Origin: Onchidella celtica
Lineage: Eukaryota > Mollusca > Gastropoda > Systellommatophora > Onchidiidae
DNA: 64,000 nucleotides
Direction of reading: 5' to 3'
Assembly (NCBI GenBank): GCA_963931925.1
Contig: OZ007580.1
Location: 609,001-673,000, forward strand
A model generated the notes under the pieces. It was not told where the DNA came from. It was given only the letters and a program-made list of their open reading frames with translations, and ran no database searches. The position numbers and the translations under genes are program-made. Each line of letters begins with the position of its first letter. The stretch's first letter is position 1. Positions 23,793 through 34,948 of the stretch are shown one piece after another.

Positions 23793-24607
23793 GCTCATCT
23801 AAATAAAATAATAACAAAACACATGTGTATCTTAGTTTGCCCAGTCTATCCACTGCTGTACACGAAATTTCAATACAAAGTTGGAACAACTCAAAACTCA
23901 CCAAGGAAACAAAAATGTGAAGTTCTCTTTTTCATCCAAACACAGACCAGGGCTACTTTCTGAACTTCTGTTGGCCTTGAGTAACAGACACCTACCCATT
24001 CAGAAATATTGTTATTCTTTCTCTTTCCCCCTGTCTTTCTCTCAACTAATAGTTGATACAACATGAAATATTAAATTTTTTCAAAAGTGTTTCACTAAAA
24101 TTAATAAAAATAGAATATCAATAAAAAAAAATAATAATAATATAGAAAAGTAAATGACGATCATTCAACTCTGCTGCTGCTGACCGGCAACTTGAAACTT
24201 GTAACAAAAGCCTCGTTTGTCCCTTACACACAATTCTGAATTCTGTTTGTGCCAATTATAAGCAAGCTGTGAATTAATTGCATTATATTATAGGTTGTAT
24301 GAAGTAATCTTTGTCTGGAGAGTTATCGTAATGAACAAAATCAACTGATTGTAACTAATAAAAAACCACAATAACAACAGCAACAGCAACAGCAACAAAA
24401 CCTACCCAGATGAACACAGCACGCCAGGTAAACTTTGAAACTACTTAAAATCAATTTTCAGCAGAATATGGAACGATCTAGAACATCATGTTTTCAGCAC
24501 ATCCTGTTTCTGTACGTCTTGAATTGATCTCTTTGTCAACATGGTCAGCTCGTACATCAGTAGAAGCCCAGGAGACGTGCGGCATTCATGCTGGGGAACC
24601 CGCCAGG

Positions 24608-24641
24608 ACAACTCTCCACACACACACACACACACACACAG
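24608..24641. repeat. CA dinucleotide repeat
   Basis: CA repeat in intergenic DNA. Confidence 0.8.
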
Positions 24642-25024
24642 AGGGACACACACACCAGCCAGGCTGTGAACAATCCTCTCTGCTGTGTTAGATCACTTTT
24701 TCCTATTATTTGTTGCCATCAATCTTTGCTCACGAGAATGTTCCATCATGTTCTCCCCGCCCGTTCTTTGTTGAACACTGACATTGACAGACAAGAAGAG
24801 ATTGAGCCTCAGGTAAACATAGCTCAATGTACCTGCTGACGTTCTTATGTCAAAGAGGAGCTTATCTAAGTTACAGAGAGAGAGAAAGAGAGAGACAGTG
24901 GGACAGAGAGAGAAGAGATGTGTTTCTCCTCCAGCACTTCTACAGCGGATAGATAAGTAACCTATCGATACATCAAAACAAATAGGCCAGTACAAATAGA
25001 TCAATACCGATAGCCATAGAAAAA

Positions 25025-25027
<3 letters not shown>

Positions 25028-25059
<32 letters not shown>
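25028..25059. repeat. GA dinucleotide repeat
   Basis: About 15 GA units. Its reverse strand gives a serine/leucine frame with no meaning. Confidence 0.85.
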
Positions 25060-25061
<2 letters not shown>

Positions 25062-25394
25062 CACAGACAAACAAAATAATGAATAATACAAACAAAAAGG
25101 AGAAGAAATGATTGAAGTTAAACTATGGCAAAAAAATAAGTAAATAAATAAATAAATAACATGAAATAAAAAAGGAGAAAAGATTCGATGTATGTAAGAA
25201 AAGATGGCGTTAGATTGTGATTCACTGTAGCCTATATATCTAGTTTTCTTTATTGTTTCTGTCTAAAGTGGGGATTTGCGACATACTGCATTTTCTATTT
25301 ATCTCTCTCTCTTTTTTTGTGTTCAGACTACCGGAATCCTCATAATTATTTTCTGTTTCTTAGAGAGCTGTTTCTTACTTCAGTTTTGGTTGTT

Positions 25395-25721
25395 TTTATT
25401 TGTTGGGCCGTACGAAGTTTCGAAATTTTGAGTTTTGCTTCGTGTCACTGATTTCCTTTTTTTTTTCCACGAACGCATAAGTCCATGATGTCATCACTTC
25501 CTGCCGATGTGTACGCTATTAAACAAGCTGTCTCAAATGCTGACAGGATGCGTTGGGCATTGGCGGGAATGCAATAAATCTTATCCAAAACAAACAAACA
25601 AATAAATGACAACAACAAAATAAACCTAAAGGAACGGGCAGAGTGAAGCAAATCTATTGACAACCAGAACTGAAACTAATAAACAAATCTATCCTGGGCA
25701 ATGCCGGGTATCTCAGCTAGT
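25395..25721 (+). mobile_element. Helitron-like non-autonomous 3' end, third copy
   Basis: Ends CCTGGGCAATGCCGGG (hairpin), TATCTCAG, then CTAG at 25718-25721 followed by T. The internal blocks TTTTGCTTCGTGTCACTGAT, CACTTCCTGCCG and CCTAAAGGAACGGGC correspond to 13441-13662. An AATA repeat follows immediately (25724-25751). Confidence 0.65.
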
Positions 25722-25914
25722 GAATAAATAAATAAATAAATAAATAAATAGAACAACTTTTCCAAGTTGTTACATTATGTTTCTGATAAAATTAGAAAAT
25801 ACGAAAATTGTGCAGCATTCAGTGTGAGAAATTGAAAATGACCGCTATTTTCCACTGCTACCGACTGTGTCGCCATAAAGATCAGACCCAGACATAATAT
25901 CAAACGGAAGCGCA

Positions 25915-26380
25915 TCCCGTACAGCACGTTGTACGGATATGGACAGTGCATTTCCGTAAAACGCACACAATTCGATGACGTTGAACACACACCGGAATAC
26001 TTTATTACCGACCTTGTTAATTTGCATAGTTTTAAAAAATATGAATCGGCTTAGTAGCAAAACAATCCGACTTCTGCTCTGAGATTGCGCGATCTGCGCT
26101 AATAATATACAGTATATTATACTTGAGTGTACGTCGATCACCAATGGCTACCCCAACCCCTTTTTAGTCAATCTGACTACCGCCCACTGATACAAACTGA
26201 CTAGACCCTCACGCCTCCAGGTCTGTCTGACTATTCCATTACATGTGTTATCACTTTAAATTCGTGAACACCATACCAAGTTTTGTTTCAGCAAACCTTC
26301 ACCAGTCGCGGTTTTTGGTAAACATGTTGTACGGATTTATATGCACTGTCCATATCCAATACAACATGTTGTGCGGATAT
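25915..26380. repeat. Fold-back element with 35-bp inverted ends
   Basis: Sequence at 25916-25950 is the inverted complement of 26340-26378, including a perfect 17-bp GGATATGGACAGTGCAT. The interior holds the 55-bp core shared with the MITE at 11414-11675 (26164-26215, inverted), and the right part matches 14930-15000 inverted. No coding capacity. Confidence 0.6.
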
Positions 26381-27248
26381 ACACTTCCATATCAAACATT
26401 CGTCATTAATCTCTATTGACAGGAAGTTATTTGCGCTTTTGCACGATTGAACGCTAATCAGAGATCTATGACCATATCAAACCTTACCACCAGTGGAGAG
26501 ACAGTCTCGCTCACGTTAAGAGTCCTAAGTAAGTTGGCGATAAATCTTTCGTCCACTGGAAACAGGACACTCTTCTCACATTCCAATTTTGGCGAGAACT
26601 ATTTCTACAGGCATTGATTGATGAGACGGATGTTCGTGTAAGAAGAAAACGGGAATGGGGGAAGACAAAGGCAGGACATTGGTTTCTGTATGTGTTGGCA
26701 CAGAGTTAATTTTAGATACTACACATCTTGACCTTGTTGACCAATTTGTGCGTCACAGCCGATCGCAAGCCCTGCCACGAGTGTTTCCTATTGAACACGG
26801 CAGTCCATGGGAGCTGTTATGTTAGGCTTCGTCGTCTGCTGGTCTGCGTGTTTGTCGCCCCCTGGGGGGGGGGGGGGGAGTGCTTCTAAGTCTATGCAAA
26901 GATCTTGTCAATAATGAAAATAATTATAGTCAAATGATTTATGCATTATGCCATTTAAAGTTATGAAACATCCAGGTCTTGTATCTACAGTTAATATTCT
27001 AATGGCCGTGCGGCGGGATTTGGGGGGAGGGGGGGATTGAGGCCAAGGAAGTGAAAAGTGCACAGAGGGGAGAAAGGGGGGAGGGGAGGGAAAAAATGGC
27101 CCAGACTGAGTGGACAAACTTTATGATTGGCCCCTTAGTCTATTGTGTCAGCGCAACCTGCCCAGAGCAATGACGGAGATTTGGATTATCTAGGACATCC
27201 CCGTTGGTTAGTTAACGTACAGGCCATGAGAGGGATGAGACAGAGAGG

Positions 27249-27292
<44 letters not shown>

Positions 27293-28030
27293 AATGATAA
27301 AGGACGATTGATATAAAATTTGTATCTATTCTGACTGAGGTGACTGTCTGTCTGCTGTAAGGCGTCCAGGAGAATTCCAGTGTTGGATCTGTTGTTGCTG
27401 CAGGTTTCCTATAACTATCATGACCTGTGGATTGATGTAGTGGTGGAGGGGAAGGGATGGGGGAGCAGTGCTAAAAAAATTCCAAAATGGTTGGGGGAAG
27501 GGAGAGAAAAGAAAGGGTAGACTGAATAGTGAATGTCGTGAATTCCCTTCGCACATGTGTGCGTGTGTGTGTGTGCGTGTGGGTGTGCAAAGATTTACTT
27601 ATGTGAAAATAAAGAGGGGAGGGGGGAGGAGAGGTATTTTGTGTGTGTTCACTAAATGAATCAAATCCCACATGGATTTCTTGGAGCCTGGGCCAAAGTC
27701 AGCTGACCGGAAATTGCCGTAAGAGGGTGGGGATGTGGAGGGGGGGGGTGACATCGTCTTCAGCTGGCGTTGCACGTACATGTATTTCCGTCATGTGTGT
27801 AGAAGTGGGTGGCAGCTGAACCCTACATTGATAGGTAAAGAACTTCCGTTTCATTCGTTGTCAACAGAGCAGGTGAATGACAAACTTGAGTGGGTAAAAA
27901 AAATTTCCTGCAGTTTTGTGACGGCCTACATGACGTAATCTGATAGCTACAGAGTGGACAAGTCTACCCGTGCACGTACATGTATTTAGTGACCATCTGG
28001 AGTTGGTGGACCTCACCCAATTATTTTGCT
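26381..28030. other. Intergenic, G- and GA-rich simple sequence
   Basis: Contains a G-run at 26864-26878, a GA repeat at 27256-27289 and purine-rich stretches near 27010-27100, 27460 and 27610-27630. No domain-bearing frame or consistent splice signals were found. Confidence 0.4.
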
Positions 28031-28105
28031 GGCAGCGGTAGCTCCATTTGGTAGAGCGTTCATTCTGAAAGCGACAATACCTACATGTACATGTAATTCG
28101 ATCCC
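28031..28105 (+). pseudogene. tRNA-like sequence (degenerate tRNA or SINE head)
   Basis: TAGCTCCATTTGGTAGAGCG resembles a tRNA A box and D arm, followed by a possible anticodon arm and, 45 bp later, TTCGATCCC resembling a B box. A CTACATGTACATGT insertion breaks the variable region, so it is unlikely to be a working tRNA. Confidence 0.4.
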
Positions 28106-28290
28106 TTTTACTACTGTACTTCATACCATTTTAATTCTCTTTAACAAGTTCAGTTTCCCCTTTTAAACATTTTACATGTAGGCCCTATTCAGATTTTTCA
28201 TCTTATCAAACACACAGGCTGGCAAAGATACTAGTTTACTCTGTACTGGTGCTGGACATCGGTTACCATGGGAACAATAAATAAAAAAAG

Positions 28291-28362
28291 CAGGATGGCT
28301 TTTATACAGCGCATATCCATTTTTAAAATGCTCTATGCGCTTTACAGAAGCAACATGTCAAC
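28291..28362. repeat. Second copy of the GCGCATATCCAT / TGCGCTTTACAG repeat
   Basis: Matches 22848-22922 over about 70 bp, followed by unrelated sequence. Confidence 0.65.
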
Positions 28363-28497
28363 CACAGAGCAGAGTGGAGCGCCTGCGAAGCACTCAACAC
28401 ACTACACTGCTTCTTTCTCTCTCCCTGTCTCGCTCACTCTCTCTCTCTACATCTCTCTATCTCAGAGCAAATTGTAACGCAGCTTTTTAGGCACAGT

Positions 28498-28543
28498 TCA
28501 CAACTCACAACAGTTCACAACTCACAACAGTTCACAACTCAAA
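28498..28543. repeat. 18-bp short array CAGTTCACAACTCACAA
   Basis: Two and a half near-identical units just left of SINE copy 3. Confidence 0.7.
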
Positions 28544-28617
28544 TAATATTTGAATATTTATTAATAATAATATATATATTTAATAATGAATTATAAATTT
28601 TGTTATTGCTGGGTTGT

Positions 28618-28945
28618 TTTTTTTTGGAGGGGAGGGGGGGGGGGGGTGATATGGATAAATTTTAATCTATTAATTTCAATTTTGCCCGGGCAGCGGCCTG
28701 TTCGGCCTGCTCTTTACGATTTCCAACTGCCAAGGTGTCTTTAACGTGCACACGGGCCCTCAAATTTTTCGTCCTTTTCCGAGAAGACTATGATATAGGT
28801 ACTTGATCCTACCCCCTAATAGGATCAGGGACTTGAAAAAATGAGAAAAATCCCAATTTCCAACATGCCTGCACTGCCCGGGTTTTGAACCCGCGACCCT
28901 TGGCATGAGAGGCGAGCACCTTGCCTCTAGACCACTCTCTCTTCA
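28618..28945 (-). mobile_element. tRNA-derived SINE, copy 3 (3'-truncated)
   Basis: Minus-strand head GGTCTAGAGGCAAGGTGCTC and B-box-like GGTTCAAAACCC at the right end. The body matches copy 2 (GATTTCCAACTGCCAAGG, CCGAGAAGACTA). It ends in a G-run at the left and lacks the CCTAAAATAAAGACC tail. It lies about 65 bp from the 30-bp satellite. Confidence 0.75.
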
Positions 28946-29010
28946 TGTTGATGTCCACGTTCACCGATGATAAAACTTAGACATAAGATAATAATAACAG
29001 TTCACTTTGC

Positions 29011-29921
29011 ATGATCGACATAAAATATTGGCTCAGATTTATGATCGACATAAAATATTGGCTCAGATGTATGATCGACATAAAATATTGGCTCAAATGT
29101 ATGATCGACATAAAATATTGGCCCAGATGTATGATCGACATAAAATATTGGCTCAGATGTATGATCGACATAAAATATTGGCTCAAATGTATGATCGACA
29201 TAAAATATTGGCTCAGATGTATGATCGACATAAAATATTGGCTCAAATGTATGATCGACATAAAATATTGGCTCAAATGTATGATCGACATAAAATATTG
29301 GCCCAGATGTATGATCGACATAAAATATTGGCCCAGATGTATGATCGACATAAAATATTGGCTCAGATGTATGATCGACATAAAATATTGGCTCAAATGT
29401 ATGATCGACATAAAATATTGGCTCAGATGTATGATCGACATAAAATATTGGCTCAGCTGTATGATCGACATAAAATATTGGCTCAAATGTATGATCGACA
29501 TAAAATATTGGCTCAGATGTATGATCGACATAAAATATTGGCTCAAATGTATGATCGACATAAAATATTGGCTCAGATGTATGATCGACATAAAATATTG
29601 GCTCAAATGTATGATCGACATAAAATATTGGCTCAGATGTATGATCGACATAAAATATTGGCTCAGATGTATGATCGACATAAAATATTGGCTCAAATGT
29701 ATGATCGACATAAAATATTGGCTCAGATGTATGATCGACATAAAATATTGGCTCAGATGTATGATCGACATAAAATATTGGCTCAGATGTATGATCGACA
29801 TAAAATATTGGCCCAGATGTATGATCGACATAAAATATTGGCTCAGATGTATGATCGACATAAAATATTGGCTCAGATGTATGATCGACATAAAATATTG
29901 GCTCAGATGTATGATCGACAT
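29011..29921. repeat. 30-bp satellite, 30 full copies plus a partial
   Basis: Unit begins ATGATCGACATAAAATATTG and has period exactly 30. Almost all variation is at two adjacent sites in its last third (GCTCAG, GCTCAA or GCCCAG). Period 30 keeps frames open on both strands (367 residues minus, 352 and 311 plus), each a 10-residue repeat such as MYDRHKILAQ. I read it as non-coding satellite. Confidence 0.95.
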
Positions 29922-30429
29922 GGCGTTGATGGACACAGTCACATAATGGAGGAAAGGGGGGGGGGGCGGCAGAGGGAATATGAACATCTTATTTTTGACA
30001 GATCTACGTCTGCAATAGCCAGTGGCTTGTCCCTTCCCATCCGCCCCAAACCAATGATGCCATAGCTGTTTGACATACATACCGGTATTGAAATTGTCAG
30101 CGCCACCACAAATCTGCAGCCGCCATGTTGGACTGCGCTACACACTCGTTTTATATCATATGGGTTTAGGAAAGGAGAGGGAGGGGGCAGCATAGGGAGG
30201 TTTGTTGTTTTTCTATTGGAAAAAAAAAATATTAAAAGTTGGAAGATCAGGAGACAAAATGACGTCATGATGTCCTGTTTGGAGCGAGACACGACATAGA
30301 CAGACAGAGGAGTAAACCGAGGCGTGTCTGGCACAGTGGCAGTGATCTTGAGAGCTGTTACCATTTTGTGAGGGGGAGGGGAAGCAAGTTACCCACAACG
30401 GTCTGTGAGCCATTGTGCTGTTTTGTTCT

Positions 30430-30720
30430 TTTAAAAGGGTGGGGGAGAGATGGAAGGAGATACAATGTGAATGAGTAACAGAGAGATGGGGAAAGAAAGT
30501 CAAAGACAGAAAAGGAGAGAGAGAGAGGAGAAAGAAAGGGACAGAGAGAGAGAAAGAGTAAGAGAGGGAGATTGAAAGACAAAGAGCTCGAGAAAAAGAG
30601 AAAGCGAAAGGGAGAGAAACTGAGAAAGAGAGAGAGAGAAAGGCAGAGACTGGGAGAGAGAAAGTGAGAGAGAGAGAGAATGAAAGAGTATGACCATGAC
30701 AGAGTGAAAGAGAGAAGATA
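30430..30720. repeat. GA-rich purine tract
   Basis: Long imperfect GAGA/GAAAG run. The opposite strand reads as serine/leucine/phenylalanine frames that are low-complexity artefacts. The rest of 29940-31372 has no recognisable gene. Confidence 0.85.
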
Positions 30721-31372
30721 AGATCTAGATGAAACTTTATCCAGTTACAGGAAATTTGATTACACACCTGTGTCATAGCTACACACATAACTGACACACA
30801 CTTGGGCCATACTCATCAAACACGAATCAACGCACATGCCATGAATGCACATTTAGCACAAACATACACACACAGACACACCAGATCTACAGGCCTAAGA
30901 GTGACCAGGTGCCAGTAAAAAGATGACAGTATTGACAGCTTCAGTGCTGATGACTGAGCCAGGCCGACTGCAGGTGGCTAAAAAGCTTTCCTGTAGCTTG
31001 GCGTGCTTGTTTTTGGGTGTCCGTCCACTCTCTTGTGATTTAGTACACGACTGTGTACTCTGCTGGACCTAGAGATATGAACAAACATTAAGAAAGTAGT
31101 AAATTTTTAGTTGACAGCAGAAGTATATATACTGTAGTTCTTCTACAGAGATACATGTCATTGTGCATACATTTGCAGTGAGTAATTTTTCTGGCTTTCT
31201 TTACGAGATTCTCGCTCATTCTGTTTGTTTTGTTCCTTTGCATGTCCCACCCGTGCCGTTACACAAAATTCAGCGATACTTTGAATGGTTCAATTGACTG
31301 ATGAAACAGATGGATACAAGTTTTGTCAACATTGAAATGACCCAGTTTTCTTATAAAGTACATGGTGCATTC

Positions 31373-32347
31373 TGTCACGAGTGGAGTGAGCGAGATTCAA
31401 GGATTACGGGGGCATGGAAGTGTAGGACTGACTCACGGGATAGGGAGGCTGCTCACCTGTATTGACTTCTGTTAGTTGACGTAAAGCGTGCATGTTGTGA
31501 GTGAAGTTGAGGCGTAGTAGAGGCAAAATCTGAATAGTCAGATCACTGCAAGTTAAGAGGTCCCAGGGGACAGACGTGAGATCAGAGGCAGTCGGGAGAT
31601 TGTGATGTGTTTTCCAGTGATGACTGGTAGGTTGAACTATGATTTATAATTATGATGATTGATGTATTATATTCGCCTATGACCATGATGTAAATAAGTA
31701 TATGTGAGGAATGTGGAAGTCAGTGATTACTGTGTATAGAAATGTGCGCCATGAGCGATAGATGTGCCGGGGTCGGGCAGAGACGCCACCCGCGGTAAGC
31801 GAACTAGCACAGGGATAGGCCAGCATAGGGCCGAAGGCTACGCATAGGCCAGTGGAGTGAAGCTGTCGAGCAGGACAGGAGGGGCGCATGAGTCGTGGCA
31901 GTCTGGCCACAGACAGGGATGTGTATATAATTGTTAATGTGCTCTTAAGATGTACTACATGTGATAGTGATATACGAATGTGCTATTGTGATATTAATGT
32001 GAATTGAACTATTAACGTGCCATTGCCATGTTGAGGAGCTCTTGGAATGCTCAGGTGTTATTGCCATAGGAATGTGTTATTAAGACATTGAGTGGAGAGG
32101 CTGAAGCCGAAGTGTATTTAAAAGTAACTACCGGGTTGTGGACCCGAGGAAGAGTGCTTGAGGGAAAGAAGGCCGTTGGACGGCAGTTGGTTAGAGTAAT
32201 ATAATGTATATCATTGCAATGTATCTTTATCTTTATGTTTGATAAATGTGTGAGTCTGATGGGTTGTTCTGTTAAGTGTTATACTTGTTCGTTCGTGATT
32301 GTCGTCTTGTTATAACTATTACATCTCCCAGTCTGGGATTTGTGACA
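31373..32347 (+). repeat. 5' LTR, 975 bp
   Basis: Starts TGTCAC and ends GTGACA, a perfect 6-bp inverted terminus, and is followed one base later by a tRNA-Pro-like primer-binding site. With no right LTR to compare, the end is defined by that site. Confidence 0.82.
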
Positions 32348-32348
32348 C

Positions 32349-32362
32349 TGGGGGCTCGTCCG
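32349..32362 (+). promoter_or_regulatory. Primer-binding site, tRNA-Pro-like
   Basis: TGGGGGCTCGTCCG matches the 3' end complement of tRNA-Pro used by many retroelements (first 14 bases), placed just after the LTR. Confidence 0.85.
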
Positions 32363-33307
32363 TTGTGACACTCGTCCGTTTAGTTTACCTGTGGTCATTT
32401 TGACATTGTGTATTCGTCATATCTGGTTATTTTTCTGTTGTGCTAGGAATTCGTGCTGTTGTCTTTGTTCGTGGAATGAATGGAAATTTCATGATGATAT
32501 GATTTATGTATATTTATGAATATGTATTGATGCATGTATTGCTATAAATATGTACTAATGTGTACTTAAACTTTTCAGAGAGACAGTGTGTGTGCGTGCA
32601 GCCTGAAGGAGTCAAGCAGCCAGAGCTCCGGCATACGTGAGGGTTAAAGAAAGTTAAGTAATAGTCAAAAATTTTGTGCCCTGGATTGGGGGCTGTTCCT
32701 TTAATCTGTCTTTTTCTCTGTTTTTGCTGTTTTCGTTTGCTGTGTTGAACTTAGTTTATCCTTTTAAAAAGGTGTGGTAAACTTTGGAACTTCGTTCATC
32801 ACAGTGAACAGTTCTTTAGGGCTTTGTGATTGTTTAGTTGTAGCGTCGATATCTTCTCTGTTTCTGCAGGAAGACGTATTCTCTTGTCCCCTCTCTTACC
32901 TATCTGTAGATACGTTCTTTTTTTCAGGCTCTGTTCTTGTTCGTACCTTGTAGTGTAATCGGCGTAGTTAGGTTACATTTTTTTTTCCCTTTATAGTTTT
33001 TTTTTTACAAGCCTTTGTCCTAGTCTGGTTCGTTGTCCTTGATGTACTTGTGGTTCTTCTTCTGAATTTCCTCATTCTTGTCTTTTCTATTCTCTTTTGT
33101 TATTTAATAGTGCTATACATTTTATGAACATAGAATTAGTTAGAGAGAGTATGCTATAAAATGTTCAGTGAGGTGTGTTTCTGAATTGCATTTGGAAATA
33201 GTGCTTGTTATTGTAGTGGCATAATTTCAGGTCTCGGGATACGGAGGGTATTATAAGTGCATAGACAGTATATTGGATTGCAAATTGTATAATAATAAAT
33301 CCATGAA

Positions 33308-34948
33308 ATGGCGGATCTCCGTGAGCTCATGGAAGTGGGTACGGAACTTGGCCTTGAAGGCGTAGAGCTACGCGGCTGGATTAAAGAGCAGCAGGCGGAA
33401 TTGCACGATGAGCGTGCTAAAGATAGAGAGCGAGAAAAAGAGGCTCAAGAGCGGCAGCAGGAAAGAGAGGCTAAGGATAAGGAGCAGGAAAGAGAGGCTA
33501 AGGATAAGGAGCAGGAAAGGGAGTTAAAGTTAAGGGAGATAGAAGCTCAAGAACGGGAGATAGAGGCGCGAGTAAGAATCGCAGAATTAGAAATCAAGAA
33601 GAATGCGCCAACGGAAACAGTTGAGCGGCAGGGGCAAAACAAAAGTGGTGTTCGGATTAAGCTGCCGACGTTCGACGACCGGAAGGACGATATAGACGCC
33701 TTCCTTTACAGGTTCGAACTAAATGCACAACTGCAATGGGGGGAGAATAAGCAATTATGGTCCACGTACCTGGCATCCTTATTGCAGGGGCGAGCGTTAA
33801 CCTACTTTAAAGAGTTACAGCGCGAAGACGTGCATGATTACGATAAGCTGAAGTCGTTGCTGCTTCGCCGATTTGCGCGTACGGAGGAATATTTCCGGGA
33901 GCAGTTTAGGCGAGCACGTGCGGATACCAGGGAGGACTTTGCTGCCTTCGTCGCGAGATTGACAGAATATTTCACGAACTGGTTGGACTTGTCACATGTT
34001 GGCGCTGATTTTGCTAAATTGAAAGACCTAATGATCCGTGACCAGCTGTCCGCGTCGTGCCATAAAGATTTAGTGGCTTTTCTAAAAGAAAACGAACCCG
34101 CGACGGTGCAGGAGGCGTCTAAGTTGGCGGAAGCATACCGTACGGCACATCCGTCCAAACCAGTCGCGAGGGCGTACGTACAGGATGCTGGTTACGTCGC
34201 CGTGGTTGAGGGGTCGCCGACAGGACATAGAGACAGGTCGCGTCAGCGTGGTGCCTATAATGGGCAAGCCCAGGGGCAACGTAGGGGGTATTGTCAACCA
34301 CCTGCATATAGGGCCGGTAAGTTTGACCGAGCAGGAGGGCTAGGTCGCGGTAATGGCCGAGGGCTGTTTGTAATCTTTGCCGATCATCGACGGCATGGGG
34401 ACGTTAGTTCCGGTCGCGATGGGTCACGGGGACCCAGGTCTAGTGGAACACAGGGAGGGGAATGTTGGACTTGCGGACGCGTAGGTCATTTTTCACGGGA
34501 TTGTAGGGCCGCGAAGTGTTGGAACTGCGGAAGAGCAGATCACATCAGCGTGAATTGCCCTGCAGATAGGATAGCGGCGAACGTGGATGGCAATCACGGT
34601 AGCTCCACTCCTTGTTCCCCTAATAAATGTCATCATGCGGCCGCGTGTATTACATCGGACAACGGAGGCGGACAGTATTCTAAGTGTCCCAGTTGTGAGA
34701 AATTGTTATCTTCTGGTGTTTTACCTTGTGGGAGAAAGATTCCCGTTATAAATTCATGTCATACAGGAGGTGGTCTTAGGGTTTATCCGGGGTTTGTTGG
34801 GGACGAACCGGTCTCGGTTTTACGGGATACAGGATCTACCGTTGTGGGGGTGCATAGAGACTGCATTCGGGATTCGCAGCTTACAGGTGAAACTGTCCGT
34901 GCATTCAGTTTTCAGGGGCCATTGAGAAATTACCATTGGCAAAGATAG
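33308..34948 (+). CDS. Retrotransposon gag with two zinc knuckles, then start of aspartic protease
   Basis: 546 residues. Residues 1-100 are a highly charged coiled coil (repeats of EREAKDKEQ), followed by a retrotransposon gag domain (KLPTFDDRKDDIDAFLYRFE through TAHP, about 116-282). Two CCHC knuckles follow: CWTCGRVGHFSRDC near 386 and CWNCGRADHISVNC near 404. An aspartic protease active site DTGST lies near 507. The frame ends early at 34948 in HWQR. Homology resumes in another frame from about 34932, so a one-base change near 34930 breaks the polyprotein. Confidence 0.9.
   Translation: MADLRELMEVGTELGLEGVELRGWIKEQQAELHDERAKDREREKEAQERQQEREAKDKEQEREAKDKEQERELKLREIEAQEREIEARVRIAELEIKKNAPTETVERQGQNKSGVRIKLPTFDDRKDDIDAFLYRFELNAQLQWGENKQLWSTYLASLLQGRALTYFKELQREDVHDYDKLKSLLLRRFARTEEYFREQFRRARADTREDFAAFVARLTEYFTNWLDLSHVGADFAKLKDLMIRDQLSASCHKDLVAFLKENEPATVQEASKLAEAYRTAHPSKPVARAYVQDAGYVAVVEGSPTGHRDRSRQRGAYNGQAQGQRRGYCQPPAYRAGKFDRAGGLGRGNGRGLFVIFADHRRHGDVSSGRDGSRGPRSSGTQGGECWTCGRVGHFSRDCRAAKCWNCGRADHISVNCPADRIAANVDGNHGSSTPCSPNKCHHAAACITSDNGGGQYSKCPSCEKLLSSGVLPCGRKIPVINSCHTGGGLRVYPGFVGDEPVSVLRDTGSTVVGVHRDCIRDSQLTGETVRAFSFQGPLRNYHWQR

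Noticed and set aside
28977-30080. 367-residue frame of MSIIHLSQYF repeats
   Set aside because: Reading of the 30-bp satellite; no stop arises because the period is a multiple of three.
30213-30797. 194-residue serine/leucine-rich frame
   Set aside because: Reverse strand of a GA-rich tract.
34082-34307. Minus-strand frames opposite gag
   Set aside because: Shadows of the gag coding strand.
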